A model generated the notes under the pieces. That model was not told the DNA's origin. It worked only from the letters and a program-made list of their open reading frames with translations, and did not search any database. Below are positions 40,199-51,097 of a DNA stretch of 64,000 nt, piece by piece. A program made the translations under genes and the position numbers. The stretch's first letter is position 1. Every line of letters begins with the position of its first letter. Origin of the DNA: Rikenellaceae bacterium (GTDB lineage: Bacteria; Bacteroidota; Bacteroidia; Bacteroidales; Rikenellaceae); assembly GCA_015059715.1 (NCBI GenBank), contig SUZV01000015.1, forward strand, positions 1 to 64,000, given 5' to 3'.

Positions 40199-41452
40199 TT
40201 AGTGGCGTTTGCACCTAACCTCAACAAGGTCCAAGCGCGAGCCCTCGCGTCGTAATATCTTTATTGAGAATAGCTCATTCTCAAAACGCTCGCCCTCGTG
40301 AGGTATGCCACCACTCTCGGCGATGATGTAGCCTGCAAGGGTGTCATACTCGTCGCCCTCGGGGATGCCGAGCGAGTACTCCTCGTTGAGGTAGTCGACC
40401 TCTAAGCGCGATGAGAATATCCAGGTGTCATCATCTACGCGCTTCTCGACAAGCTCCTGAACATCGTGCTCGTCCTCGATATCGCCGAAAATCTGCTCCA
40501 GCACATCTTCGAGCGATATTATGCCTGCCGTACCTCCATACTCGTCGATGACTACTGCGATGCTCGCCTTACGCTTGGTGAATGTTTCGAGCATGGTCTG
40601 TAGTGGCATCGTCTCGGCAACATATATGGTCTTAATCAGTATGTCGGATATCGACTCGGGACGCTCGAAGAGGCTCTTTGAGTTAACATAGCCAATGATG
40701 TTATCTATCGTGTCGTGCCATACGAAGATACGCGAGAAGTTGGTCTCGACGAAACGCTGCGTAAGCTCCTCGATGGTCGTTGACTCAAGGTCTACGGCCT
40801 CGACATCTACGCGCTGCACCATGCAGTCGCGCACCCTAAGGTCGGCAAAGTCCAGAGCGTTTTGGAAGAGGCGTATATCCTGCTCATCCTCGCTATCTAC
40901 AGCGACATTCTCGGACTCGACGAGCGATGCAAGGTCGTCGCGGTTAAACTCCATAGGCTCGGGGCGTTCCTCGACGCGAGCACCCGTCAGGCGTATAAGT
41001 CCGTATGATATAAGCGTTGTAAATCGCGAGATAGGGTATAGTATAATATAGAATAGGTATATTATGGGCGAGAGCACCGAGTAGTAGAAGTTGGGATTAT
41101 GCCTAACTATCGACTTGGGGATATACTCGCCTATGAAGATGATGACTACCGTAGATATTATCGTCTGTACCAAGGTGTTGTCGATACCAAATGCCGCAAG
41201 CAAGAGTTTGGACATAAACATAGAGTAGATAACAAGCGCGATGTTGTTACCTACGAGAATTGTCGTTATGTAGTTGCTTGAGTTGCGCGAGAAGGTATCG
41301 GCAATGCGGTTAAACAGTGGATTTTGCTTGCGGTCTATCTCTTCGCGCAGTCTGTTGCGTCCCAAAAATGCTATCTCCATACCCGAGAAAAAGGCCGAGA
41401 AGAGTAGCATAATGGCTATGGTTAGAATCATCGTGAGTGTTCCCTCCTCCAT
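40199..41452 (-). CDS. CNNM/CBS-domain transporter-associated protein (hemolysin C/GldE-like)
   Basis: DUF21 TM region, CBS pair, VVIDEYGGTAGIISLEDVLEQIFGDIEDE. Confidence 0.9.
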   Translation of the reverse strand: MEEGTLTMILTIAIMLLFSAFFSGMEIAFLGRNRLREEIDRKQNPLFNRIADTFSRNSSNYITTILVGNNIALVIYSMFMSKLLLAAFGIDNTLVQTIISTVVIIFIGEYIPKSIVRHNPNFYYSVLSPIIYLFYIILYPISRFTTLISYGLIRLTGARVEERPEPMEFNRDDLASLVESENVAVDSEDEQDIRLFQNALDFADLRVRDCMVQRVDVEAVDLESTTIEELTQRFVETNFSRIFVWHDTIDNIIGYVNSKSLFERPESISDILIKTIYVAETMPLQTMLETFTKRKASIAVVIDEYGGTAGIISLEDVLEQIFGDIEDEHDVQELVEKRVDDDTWIFSSRLEVDYLNEEYSLGIPEGDEYDTLAGYIIAESGGIPHEGERFENELFSIKILRREGSRLDLVEVRCKRH

Positions 41453-41583
41453 ACTACGTCTAAATATTCCATATCGGCGCGATGCGCCCTGCTATAGGTT
41501 AATATACTTTGATAGCTCTAAGGCTGTGGCTGCGTTCACTCCTATTGGCCTATCATAAACATCTACCACAGCTTGCTTTGATG

Positions 41584-42603
41584 CTACTTACTATTTAGTT
41601 GCTCGGTTGTCAGTGGTACGGTGTCGTCTATCGAGGTAGCGACGTTGAGCTTGACATCGCTCTTTATCTCATGCTTAACATTTTCGCGCTTGATACCCAT
41701 CGAGGGTACACTACTTGAGATAGCCTCGGTGTTGGGACCCTGCTCTAACTCTTGTTCTGCTGTGCGCATCGACGAGGTGGGCGTGGTGGTGATATCTCTA
41801 CTACCCGTAGGCTTCGAGGGTCGTGTTACTGCTGGGCGATTGGGCTGCGGAGTTTTACGGCTACCTATCGTTCCACCGCTCATCTTGTCCCTCTTAGCGT
41901 CACTGCTGCTACCCCTCTTGCTATCCTTGCTCGATTTATTCTCCTTGTTCTCCACCTTATTCTCCCCCTTGTCACCACTCTTATTGTCACCGTTATCACT
42001 CTTAGGCTCTGGCTGGCTCATGTCGAACTCTACCTCGGAGCTATATTTACGGAAGTGGATATTCTTAAGGTCCTCATCTGCATCGAATCCCACGCCAAAG
42101 TGCCAACCATCGGGTTGTAGTACTTTGGTATCTACATTCGAGTATATCTTCTTTGTCGTGGCATTCCAGAAGAGCTGCTGAGTATATATCTCCGTTAGAC
42201 CTGTGACTATGGTGTCACCTTCCTTGCGATTTCTCTTTATAATCACTACGTTGCCCTTGGCCTCCCAGAGCTTCTGACGCTCGTAATATATGGCGTAGTT
42301 TGCCGTAATAGTGGCATCTACCAGCGATAGCGAGTCGGTGAAGGTGACCATCTCTATACCTCTGCGGAACTCCTGGTATGGGTTTGTCGCAAGGCTATAT
42401 CCCTCCATGAGTGGCGAGGTGAAGGTGTAGGAGCGTTTGCCATTGTCCATCATTATGATGGTGCGGTTCTCGCTCGACTCGGTCATCAGCGTCTCATAGT
42501 CGTACACCGTAGCAGTGCTATCCTTGCCACACGAGAATAGCAACGTAGCACTCCCTAAGACAGAGAGTGCTATCATTGCATATCTACGTATAGCCTTAAG
42601 CAT
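41584..42603 (-). CDS. lptC: LptC family LPS export lipoprotein with long low-complexity C-terminal tail
   Basis: Lipobox LLFSCGK; LptC-like ANYAIYYERQKLWEAKGNVVI...TEIYTQQLFWNATTKKIYS; then K/S/D/N-rich tail. Confidence 0.8.
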   Translation of the reverse strand: MLKAIRRYAMIALSVLGSATLLFSCGKDSTATVYDYETLMTESSENRTIIMMDNGKRSYTFTSPLMEGYSLATNPYQEFRRGIEMVTFTDSLSLVDATITANYAIYYERQKLWEAKGNVVIIKRNRKEGDTIVTGLTEIYTQQLFWNATTKKIYSNVDTKVLQPDGWHFGVGFDADEDLKNIHFRKYSSEVEFDMSQPEPKSDNGDNKSGDKGENKVENKENKSSKDSKRGSSSDAKRDKMSGGTIGSRKTPQPNRPAVTRPSKPTGSRDITTTPTSSMRTAEQELEQGPNTEAISSSVPSMGIKRENVKHEIKSDVKLNVATSIDDTVPLTTEQLNSK

Positions 42604-42629
42604 ATAGTAATATATTGGTTATCCTACAA

Positions 42630-43973
42630 TTAGCGGTAGCGAACTGTGGTTGCCTGACCAGCTGCAAAGCCGCACAAGATGGTGTAGCGGTCGCCTGCAG
42701 CAAGCTCGGCGAAGAAGCAGCTCTCCTGTGGAGGGAATGATGCGCGGTAGGCGTTCATCATCTGCTGTGCAGCCTTCTGTACCTCAGGCTCATCCTTGAG
42801 GAGTGTAGCTGCCTGAGCCATAGCGTCGTATGCTACCCAATATACCGAAGCACCACCAATCTTATCGTCTGTACATGGTGTCGATGCGTAGCACTGACCG
42901 AGGATGAAGAACGAGTATCCGTTCTGAGGGTTGATGCCGCGAAGCTCGCGTGCTGCCTCAGCAGCTGCTGCGTAGTTGCGGTTACCAATCTCGATAAGAC
43001 CAATCTGAACATACAATGGCTCCTTCTTAGCTGGGTCGGTCTCTACGGCCAGAGCCTCGCGGAGGTACTTAAGGGCCTTGTCATTCTCGCCACGTGCCTG
43101 GAAGCCCTGTGCTAAGAACAACGCTGTCTCAGATGATGGCTTTACGGTGTAGTACTTCTCGGTAGTGGCGAAGAAGAAGTCGCTTGAGCACTGTGCGCGT
43201 GACATAAGGGCTACGGCCTGTGCCAAGAGAGCCTCGTTATCTGGCTCTGCGGCGAGCTTTACGCTAAAGAGTGCCTCAAGGTTCTCGCAGCTCGCAGCAC
43301 CGCTGGTACCGAAGCTTGTCTCGAAGGCCTCCTTATACTGCTCGTCCTCGGCAGAAATCTCGGCAAAGAGAGGTGATAGACGCTCATACTCGGCCAAAAT
43401 CATATCGCTGGTTACGTTGTCATCATACTCGAAGTCCTCGCAGAGGTAGCGGTAGTACGATGCCACGATGTCGAGGTTTACACGACCCGACTCAATAGCT
43501 GCGTCAACAGCATCCTTAAGGCCCTGACGGAGTAGTGGACGGTTGGTTGTGCAGTAGCGCATCATATCGCGAGCCTTCATATCGAGGATATAATCCTTAC
43601 CATTCTTGTGGTGGTCGCCGAAGTAGATGACACGCTGGTCATAGATGAAGAGGATTGAGTCGATAAATACTCGCTTCTCCTCTACGCTGCGGGCGCGCTG
43701 TGCCTTATTTTTGTAGAGGGTTACACCACGTGCGAATGTCTGCTGCGAGGCTGCGGGGCAGTTGTTGAGCAGCTGCTGGAAATACTCAGTTGCAAGTTTG
43801 AAGTCCTTAGCATCGATAGCCTCCTTAAGGTAGTTACTTGCCTCGATGTTTGCCTGACGCTCCTCAGGTGTCTCGCCCCAAATGGCATACTTAGGGTCGC
43901 TAAAATCCTGTGCCGAGGCTGAGAATCCTACGACCATTGCCAAGGCAGCTAATAGAAATTTTACGCTTTTCAT
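42630..43973 (-). CDS. TPR-repeat periplasmic protein
   Basis: Signal peptide; TPR-like helices (AQGFQARGENDKALKYLREAL). Confidence 0.75.
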   Translation of the reverse strand: MKSVKFLLAALAMVVGFSASAQDFSDPKYAIWGETPEERQANIEASNYLKEAIDAKDFKLATEYFQQLLNNCPAASQQTFARGVTLYKNKAQRARSVEEKRVFIDSILFIYDQRVIYFGDHHKNGKDYILDMKARDMMRYCTTNRPLLRQGLKDAVDAAIESGRVNLDIVASYYRYLCEDFEYDDNVTSDMILAEYERLSPLFAEISAEDEQYKEAFETSFGTSGAASCENLEALFSVKLAAEPDNEALLAQAVALMSRAQCSSDFFFATTEKYYTVKPSSETALFLAQGFQARGENDKALKYLREALAVETDPAKKEPLYVQIGLIEIGNRNYAAAAEAARELRGINPQNGYSFFILGQCYASTPCTDDKIGGASVYWVAYDAMAQAATLLKDEPEVQKAAQQMMNAYRASFPPQESCFFAELAAGDRYTILCGFAAGQATTVRYR

Positions 43974-44047
43974 AGTTTTTGTTTTTAATTATGTTTGTTT
44001 TTGTCCTTACTCTGTTGCCTATATGTATGTCAGCCGTTAATGAGCTA

Positions 44048-45448
44048 TTAATCGTACTTCTGGCGCACGAACCAGTAGTCGGATGTGTCAGCCGAGAAGA
44101 GCGAGAAGCCGATAGATACCTTGTAGTAGTTCTGGTTTACAAGGCCAATCTTCTGTGCCCCTATATTTGCTGTGCCTGGTACCGACCTTCGACCATACTC
44201 AAAGCCTACGTTTACCGACGATGCTCCCCACACCTTTACGGGGAATCCTAAGCCTGCGGTGATGGCCATCTCGTTGACGCGCTGACCGCCGAACATCTGA
44301 TAGTTGTTGCCTAAGCGAGCACCTACGCGATACGATATACGGTTTAGGTAGTTGCGCACATCGCTGACACGTGGCGTGAGCTCGAAGCCGAGTTTTATGG
44401 TGTGTGTATTGCAGTATGTCACCTCTAAATTGTTCGGATTGGTATTCTCCTGGTACGAGCTATTGTTGCTGCCCCACGCTGCATACACATAGTCGACACC
44501 CCATGCTATTGCTCTATCGCGGAAGAAGAGACCTACACCAAACTGATGTGGCACACGCAGCTCAAGCGAGTTTATGCGGTCGCGCACAGGGATGCTCTGT
44601 ATGCTATTGATGATGTTGTCGGTATATACGTAGCTCTCCTTCTTAGGGTTGAGCACTCCTCCGAGGTCGTATGTAGCACCTAAGGTGAATATGCGAGTCT
44701 CGGTAAGGAGGATGTTCCACTGCAAGCCAAACTGGAATTTAAAGTTGCTAACCACGTAGTTATCCCTACCTACGGTGGGGCTAAAGGTGCCTATGCCCGT
44801 AATCTGGTCTGTCACCTGAGCCTTGTAGCTACGTGTTATATCGCCCCAGTAGTACTTGGCTGCCACACCTATCGACAGGCGACGCCAGGGGGCCCAACCT
44901 ACAGATAGCTTCACCTCTGTGATGTCGCCCTCGCCCTCGTAGCCATACATCACACGACCAATATCTGCCCAGTTGTCTTGGTTCTGGTCCGTAGTCTTGA
45001 CCTTGTATCCTACGCTGCTGTATGGCGATACGTTCAGCGAAACACCCAAGTTCCTATAGACTGGGAACGTTAGGGCTATGCTGTGGATATTCGCGCTGTT
45101 GTAGACGGTCTTAGCCTTGGATATCATCTCGCCCTGAGCGTTGTACTTCGGCTGGCTATTGCGGAAGTGTGTGCCGTCGATACCGAAATCGAAGAGGAAG
45201 CTCTTGCGCGGTGCTATGCTTGCTGCTGCTGGGTTCTGAGGATTTATCTGTCCGATAGCTCGCATACCGATACCTATGCCACCGAGTGAGCGCATCTGCA
45301 CCGAACCTGGAGTCATCAACTCTCCAGGACCATACATCGAATATGGCGAGTAGGCATTTATGCTGCTTGTCTGTGCCGATGCCGCAAAGGGCATGGTCAT
45401 AAGCAATACAAGACCGATGATGTATATGAGTCTAAAACTTCTCTGCAT
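44048..45448 (-). CDS. Outer membrane beta-barrel protein
   Basis: Signal peptide MPFAASAQTSSINAYSPYSMYGPGEL; alternating amphipathic strands. Confidence 0.75.
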   Translation of the reverse strand: MQRSFRLIYIIGLVLLMTMPFAASAQTSSINAYSPYSMYGPGELMTPGSVQMRSLGGIGIGMRAIGQINPQNPAAASIAPRKSFLFDFGIDGTHFRNSQPKYNAQGEMISKAKTVYNSANIHSIALTFPVYRNLGVSLNVSPYSSVGYKVKTTDQNQDNWADIGRVMYGYEGEGDITEVKLSVGWAPWRRLSIGVAAKYYWGDITRSYKAQVTDQITGIGTFSPTVGRDNYVVSNFKFQFGLQWNILLTETRIFTLGATYDLGGVLNPKKESYVYTDNIINSIQSIPVRDRINSLELRVPHQFGVGLFFRDRAIAWGVDYVYAAWGSNNSSYQENTNPNNLEVTYCNTHTIKLGFELTPRVSDVRNYLNRISYRVGARLGNNYQMFGGQRVNEMAITAGLGFPVKVWGASSVNVGFEYGRRSVPGTANIGAQKIGLVNQNYYKVSIGFSLFSADTSDYWFVRQKYD

Positions 45449-46166
45449 TATACTCCAAAATTGTACTGAGACCGTAAACTACCGGCTCACAGTCTGCAAA
45501 TATCGCATTTTTAATTCTCTTTACAAAATATTTTGCATCACCTCCGGTGAAAATAGTGCAATTTTTACAGTTTTTTAACAAAAAACTCTCAACATAGCCC
45601 CTTATCTCCTGCTCAACGCCTCGCATCACGCCCTGCTCTATGGCCTCTTGTGTCGTGCGACCATACTCCAATACCTGCTCCGTTGCGCTGCATAGTGGTA
45701 GGCAGGCGGTGTAGTCGGCAAGCGAGCGAAAGCGTGTGGTTACGCCTGGCGATATGTTACCTCCGAGAAAGGCTCCTCCCACCACGTAGTCGATGGTTAT
45801 GGCCGTGCCGAAGTCGACAATCATAACGTCGCGATTGGGGTATAGCGCAGCTACACCCACAGCTGCGGCCAGCCTGTCGGGGCCCAATGTCGCGGGTGTG
45901 TGGTAGCGATTCTCAAGCGGTATGAGCGTTGTCGCAGGGTTAAATAGTATGGTAGCAATACCAAGACTGCGCACCATAGCAGTAACGTGCTCACCATCGC
46001 CTCGTGTCGAGGCCACGATAGCCCTACGTAGTGCAGGGTAGTTATGCTGTAAAAGCTCGATGTCGGCCCTTGTGACACTCTCCGTAGTGAGCTCGTTAAC
46101 TAACTCATTACCACGCATCACCACAATCTTTGCGCGGCTATTTCCTATGTCTATAATCAGCTTCAT
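45432..46166 (-). CDS. coaX: Type III pantothenate kinase
   Basis: IDIGNSRAKIVV, TLGPDRLAAAVGVAALYPNRDVMIVDFGTAITID. Confidence 0.93.
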   Translation of the reverse strand: MKLIIDIGNSRAKIVVMRGNELVNELTTESVTRADIELLQHNYPALRRAIVASTRGDGEHVTAMVRSLGIATILFNPATTLIPLENRYHTPATLGPDRLAAAVGVAALYPNRDVMIVDFGTAITIDYVVGGAFLGGNISPGVTTRFRSLADYTACLPLCSATEQVLEYGRTTQEAIEQGVMRGVEQEIRGYVESFLLKNCKNCTIFTGGDAKYFVKRIKNAIFADCEPVVYGLSTILEYNAEKF

Positions 46167-46175
46167 ACCTCGTAA

Positions 46176-49100
46176 CTAACTCCTCTCGTTACCCTCGCCC
46201 AGCATACGCAACATCGCCACTGCCTCGGCGACAGAGTATATCTTTCTAACGGTCATCGAGAGTCGGTTATTGTACTGCTTGACAACAAAACGTTCAGGCT
46301 GGCTAACAACCTTGCGCAGCATATTGAGGAATGTATCGGTCTTGAAGAAGGGCGAGTTGTTGTCGCCCACAAACCTTACGATGAGCAAACCGTTCTTGAC
46401 CTTGACATGCTCCATGCCGAGGTTGACGGCCTCCTTGCGGAGCTTGACTACGTCAATAAGCGTAAGTACAGGCTCGGGTACGGCACCAAAGCGGTCCGTA
46501 AGTCGATTTATCAATCCCTCGAACTGCTCGTCGCTCCTCATAGCGTCTATCTCGCGATAAAGACGTAGCTTCTCGCTCTGTGAACGCACGTAGCTGTCTG
46601 GTATCGAGGCATCTACATCGATATCTATCGTAGCATCATCGACAAACGATATCTCCTTCATTGCATCGTTCTCGGCCTGCGAAAGTCCCGATGTATCGAG
46701 ACCTTCGGCACGAAGCTCCGAGATAGCCTGAGCTAAAATCTTCTGATAGGTCTCAATACCAATATCGGCGATAAAACCACTCTGCTCGGCACCTAACAGA
46801 TTGCCTGCACCACGAATGTCGAGGTCCTGCATGGCAATGTTGAAGCCCGAACCGAGGTCCGAGAACTCCTCGATGGCACGCAGCCTGCGTCGTGCATCGT
46901 CACCAAGAATCTGGTCAGGTGGCGAGAGTAGATAGCAGAAACCCTTCTTGTCGGAGCGTCCCACACGTCCGCGTAGCTGGTGCAGGTCGCTCAGACCAAA
47001 ACGGTGTGCATCGTTGATTATGATGGTGTTGGCGTTGCCAATATCTATGCCATTCTCGATGATGGTGGTGGCAAGCAAAACGTCAAACTCACCATATATA
47101 AAGTCCATGATGAGCTTCTCAAGTTGCTCGGCAGGCATACGCCCATGACCTACGCCTACTCGGGCCTTAGGGCATAGGCGTGTGATAAGACCCTGCATAG
47201 TCATGATGTCCTCGACTCTGTTATGTACGAAGTATACCTGACCACCACGCGATAGCTCCTCCTCGATAGCATCGCGTATCACCTCCTCGGAGAAGGTGTG
47301 CGACTCGGTGACGATAGGCTGTCGGTTTGGCGGTGGCGTAGATATTACCGACAGGTCGCGCGAGCCCATCAGCGAGAACTGCAACGTGCGAGGTATAGGT
47401 GTGGCGGTGAGTGTGAGCGTATCTACAGCAACGGAGAGCTGCGTAAGCTTCTCCTTAGCCGCCACGCCAAACTTCTGCTCCTCGTCGATGATGAGCAGTC
47501 CCAAGTCGTGAAACTCCAACTGTCGTGATAGAATCTTGTGTGTGCCGATAAGGATATCTATCTTTCCCGCCTTGAGCTCCTCGGCTATGCGTCGCGTCTC
47601 CTTTGTCGATTTTGTCCTGTTGATATACTCTACCGTTACGGGCAGGTCGTGTAGACGCTCCGAGAAGGAGCGGTAGTGTTGCAGTGCAAGGATTGTCGTC
47701 GGTACGAGCACGGCAGTCTGCTTGCCATCGCAGGCGGCCTTGAATGCCGCGCGTATCGCAACCTCGGTCTTACCAAAGCCTACATCGCCACACACAAGCC
47801 TATCCATCGGCTCCGAGGACTCCATATCGCGTTTTACGGCAGCTATGGCTGTCTGCTGGTCGGGAGTATCCTCCCACTTAAACGATGCCTCAAGCTCCTG
47901 TTGTAGGTAGCCATCCTCAGAGAAGGCAAAGCCCTTTGATGCCTTACGCTTGGCATATAGAGCGATAAGTTCGCGCGATATATCCTTTACGGCGCGTTTT
48001 GTCGTGGCCTTGAGCTTCTGCCAGGCACCATTGCCCAATTTGTATATCTTCGGAGGCTCACCCTCGCCACTCTTGTAGCGCGAGATGCGGTGCAGAGCGT
48101 GAACATTGACAAAGAGAATGTCGTTGTCCTTGTATACAAGCTTTATAGCCTCCTTTGTTCGGCCATTCTCCTGCAGCTTGACAAGACCTCCGAAACGTCC
48201 CACGCCATGATCGATATGCACGACGTAGTCACCCACCTTGAGCGCGTTAAGCTCCGCTACGGTCATCTGCTCATCGCGCTTTATCTCGCCACGTATGCGG
48301 TAACGCTGGTAACGGTCAAATATCTGGTGGTCTGTGTATAGACACACCTTTAGGTCGTTGTCGATAACACCCTCATGGAGCACCACATCCTCGGCACGAA
48401 AGTCTACGCTACGTCGCCCTACCTGATGGAAGATGTTGGTGAGTCGCTCTATCTGGGCCTTGTTGTGCGAGAGTATCGAGGTGGTATATCCGCGCTCTGA
48501 ATTCCAACGAATATCGTCAGCCAACATCTCGAAGTTGCGGTTAAAGGCTGGTTGTGGCTGTGTGTTGAATACTACGGTGTGCGTAGCCTCGCGCTCGCGT
48601 ATGTTGTTGCGACGTAGTATCAACGTGCGCCCCTTTAGCTCCTCAAGGAGTCTTTGGCGCGAGGTGACACGCTCCGAAAGCGTCGTGGCCTCCTCCTCAC
48701 TCTCGGCCGTCTCGAGTACCCTCTTGCGGATGTCGGATATCTTACGCAGTATGTGGTCGCCATCGGCCATCCACCACGTCGCCTCGCCTGCAAAGGCGGC
48801 AAGCGACACGCGCCTTACAGACCCTTGGTCGCTAAGCATATTGGGGATGATGTCTACCTCGTTAGGACGCTCGGCAGAGAGCTGGCTGGAGATGTCGAAA
48901 CGACGTAGTGAGTCTATCGTGTCGCCAAAGAAGTCGACACGATAGGGTTTGGACTCGACATACGAGAAGATATCTACGATACCGCCTCGAAGGGAGTATT
49001 GCCCAGGCTCGTAGACAAAGTCTACGCGGTGAAAGTTGTGGTCATTAAGCCACTCTACAAGGCTCTCTACGCTCAGCGTGTCGCCTACGGCCAAATGGAG

Positions 49101-49523
49101 CGACTGCTCCGTAAGTCTCTCTTTGTCTGCTACGCTCTCGGCCAGGGCCTCGGGGTATGTACATATCACCAAGTACCCCTTGCTAAATGTTGTTATGGCG
49201 TTTAGCGTTGCTGTGCGACGCACTATGCCCTGAGGGTCCTCGGCACCATAGGCTGCCGAGCGTTTGTAGGCCGACGAGAAGAATACTACGCGCTCTTCGT
49301 CGAGGAGTTCGTAGAGGTCATTTACTAAGTATGCAGCACTATCTTTGTCGTCGGCAACGAAGATATGTATGCCCCCTACGCGCTCGACAATATCGGCAGC
49401 ATAAAGCGAATAGGCTCCGCCGACCATCTGTTCAAGATGGACGGTAGAGCCTATATTATCCAAACATCTCTTAAGCTCGCCCGCACGTTTGGACTTGCGG
49501 ATGATGCTTTTTAAGTAATCCAT
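46176..49523 (-). CDS. mfd: Transcription-repair coupling factor Mfd
   Basis: LKVGDYVVHIDHGVGRFGGL, VCGDVGFGKTEVAIRAAFKA, LTATPIPRTLQFSLMGSRDLSVI. Confidence 0.97.
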   Translation of the reverse strand: MDYLKSIIRKSKRAGELKRCLDNIGSTVHLEQMVGGAYSLYAADIVERVGGIHIFVADDKDSAAYLVNDLYELLDEERVVFFSSAYKRSAAYGAEDPQGIVRRTATLNAITTFSKGYLVICTYPEALAESVADKERLTEQSLHLAVGDTLSVESLVEWLNDHNFHRVDFVYEPGQYSLRGGIVDIFSYVESKPYRVDFFGDTIDSLRRFDISSQLSAERPNEVDIIPNMLSDQGSVRRVSLAAFAGEATWWMADGDHILRKISDIRKRVLETAESEEEATTLSERVTSRQRLLEELKGRTLILRRNNIREREATHTVVFNTQPQPAFNRNFEMLADDIRWNSERGYTTSILSHNKAQIERLTNIFHQVGRRSVDFRAEDVVLHEGVIDNDLKVCLYTDHQIFDRYQRYRIRGEIKRDEQMTVAELNALKVGDYVVHIDHGVGRFGGLVKLQENGRTKEAIKLVYKDNDILFVNVHALHRISRYKSGEGEPPKIYKLGNGAWQKLKATTKRAVKDISRELIALYAKRKASKGFAFSEDGYLQQELEASFKWEDTPDQQTAIAAVKRDMESSEPMDRLVCGDVGFGKTEVAIRAAFKAACDGKQTAVLVPTTILALQHYRSFSERLHDLPVTVEYINRTKSTKETRRIAEELKAGKIDILIGTHKILSRQLEFHDLGLLIIDEEQKFGVAAKEKLTQLSVAVDTLTLTATPIPRTLQFSLMGSRDLSVISTPPPNRQPIVTESHTFSEEVIRDAIEEELSRGGQVYFVHNRVEDIMTMQGLITRLCPKARVGVGHGRMPAEQLEKLIMDFIYGEFDVLLATTIIENGIDIGNANTIIINDAHRFGLSDLHQLRGRVGRSDKKGFCYLLSPPDQILGDDARRRLRAIEEFSDLGSGFNIAMQDLDIRGAGNLLGAEQSGFIADIGIETYQKILAQAISELRAEGLDTSGLSQAENDAMKEISFVDDATIDIDVDASIPDSYVRSQSEKLRLYREIDAMRSDEQFEGLINRLTDRFGAVPEPVLTLIDVVKLRKEAVNLGMEHVKVKNGLLIVRFVGDNNSPFFKTDTFLNMLRKVVSQPERFVVKQYNNRLSMTVRKIYSVAEAVAMLRMLGEGNERS

Positions 49524-49540
49524 ATCGCTTCACTTGGTTA

Positions 49541-51097
49541 CTACTCTGCGGAGTTTATTAGAAGCGACTCTCCTTTTTTGTCTAAGTATGCTACATCAAT
49601 CATTCCGACGCTCTGGTCCGAAGTTATCTTGATGCGTAGCTTGTACTTAAAAATCCAACGTAGTCTCTTCGAGATGAGACCTTCGCAAAGATATGCCTTG
49701 ACATAGGGGCTGACCTTGAGGTTTACATATTTGTATCCCTTCTCGGCAAGCAGCTGTACCTGACCCTCAATCTTCTTTTCGAGGAGTATTGTAGGCTCGA
49801 CCTTTCCGCTACCGTGACACGTAGGACAGGTGTCCGATGTCTCCTCAATGGCGATAGGGCGTACCCTCTGTCGGGTAATCTGCATAAGTCCGAACTTGGT
49901 TATGGGCAGGATTGTGTGCTTAGCCTTGTCTGTAGCCATCAGCTTCTGCATCTCCTGGTATAGTGTCTGTCGGCTCTGTTGCTTGCGCATATCTATAAAG
50001 TCGACGATGACAATACCACCCATATCCCTAAGTCGTAGTTGTCGTGCTATCTCGGCTGCTGCAGCTAAGTTTACCTCAAGGGCTGTCTGCTCCTGGTCGT
50101 CTTCGGCCTTTGTTCTGTTTCCCGAGTTTACGTCGATGACGTGCATCGCCTCGGTATGCTCGATTATCAGGTATGCGCCACGACGTAGCGATACGTACTT
50201 TGCAAATAACGACTTTATCTGTTTCGCGACATCGAAGTTATCGAAGATAGATACCTTGCCTTTGTAGAGCTTTACCAGCTGCTCCATATCGGGCTTTATG
50301 GCGTGTATGTAGCTCTTAATCTCGTTGTACATCGTCTCGTCATCGACCATAATCTGCGAGAATGTGTCGTTCAGAGAGTCGCGAATAATAGTGTTTACAC
50401 GGCTCATCTCGCTCATCAAGCGTACTGGAGCCGTACTCTTGCGTATAGCATCGAGTGTCTTGTTCCATCTCTCGACAAGAGAGAGTATGTCTTGCATAAT
50501 GTCGATGTCCTCGGCCTCGGCAGCTGCCGTGCGTATTATGACACCGAAGTTCTGTGGCAGCACCTCCTGTGCAACCTTTCTAAGTCGTTTCTTTGTAGCG
50601 TTCGAGCGTATCTTTGCCGATACGAAGACCTTGTTTGTAAAGGGTACCAGCACCACATTTCTACCTGCAAGCGATAGGTCGGCTGTTAGGCGTGGGCCCT
50701 TTGTCGATATCGCCTCCTTGGTTATCTGCACCATTATTAGCTGTCCAGGCTTGAGGTGGTCGCCTATGCGTCCCTCCTTTGCAAGTTGCTCTTCGAGTTT
50801 TAGGCTCTCTACGCGCAGCGTGCGTTTTCCTGGCTCGCGGCTGTCGACAATGCGTTGCAGTGATGTGAAGTTTGGTCCAAGGTCGAGATAGTGGATGAAG
50901 GCATCCTTCTCGTGGCCTATACTTACGAATGCTGCATTCAGACCGGGCATAATCTTACGTACCTTGCCGAGATATATATCACCTACGGCAAACCCTGTCT
51001 GGCACTTCTCTTTGTTTAACTCGACAAGCACCTTGTCTTCACATAGTGCTATCGAGACCTCCGTTGGATTTACATTGATAAATAGTTCTCTGTTCAT
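49541..51097 (-). CDS. rng: Ribonuclease E/G family protein
   Basis: IYLGKVRKIMPGLNAAFVSIG S1 domain, IDVNSGNRT, GGIVIVDFIDM, CPTCHGSG. Confidence 0.95.
   Translation of the reverse strand: MNRELFINVNPTEVSIALCEDKVLVELNKEKCQTGFAVGDIYLGKVRKIMPGLNAAFVSIGHEKDAFIHYLDLGPNFTSLQRIVDSREPGKRTLRVESLKLEEQLAKEGRIGDHLKPGQLIMVQITKEAISTKGPRLTADLSLAGRNVVLVPFTNKVFVSAKIRSNATKKRLRKVAQEVLPQNFGVIIRTAAAEAEDIDIMQDILSLVERWNKTLDAIRKSTAPVRLMSEMSRVNTIIRDSLNDTFSQIMVDDETMYNEIKSYIHAIKPDMEQLVKLYKGKVSIFDNFDVAKQIKSLFAKYVSLRRGAYLIIEHTEAMHVIDVNSGNRTKAEDDQEQTALEVNLAAAAEIARQLRLRDMGGIVIVDFIDMRKQQSRQTLYQEMQKLMATDKAKHTILPITKFGLMQITRQRVRPIAIEETSDTCPTCHGSGKVEPTILLEKKIEGQVQLLAEKGYKYVNLKVSPYVKAYLCEGLISKRLRWIFKYKLRIKITSDQSVGMIDVAYLDKKGESLLINSAE

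Noticed and set aside
41621-42181. 186-aa Leu/Ser-rich plus-strand ORF opposite lptC
   Set aside because: Mirror of the low-complexity LptC tail; looks membrane-like only because it is antisense to Lys/Glu-rich codons.
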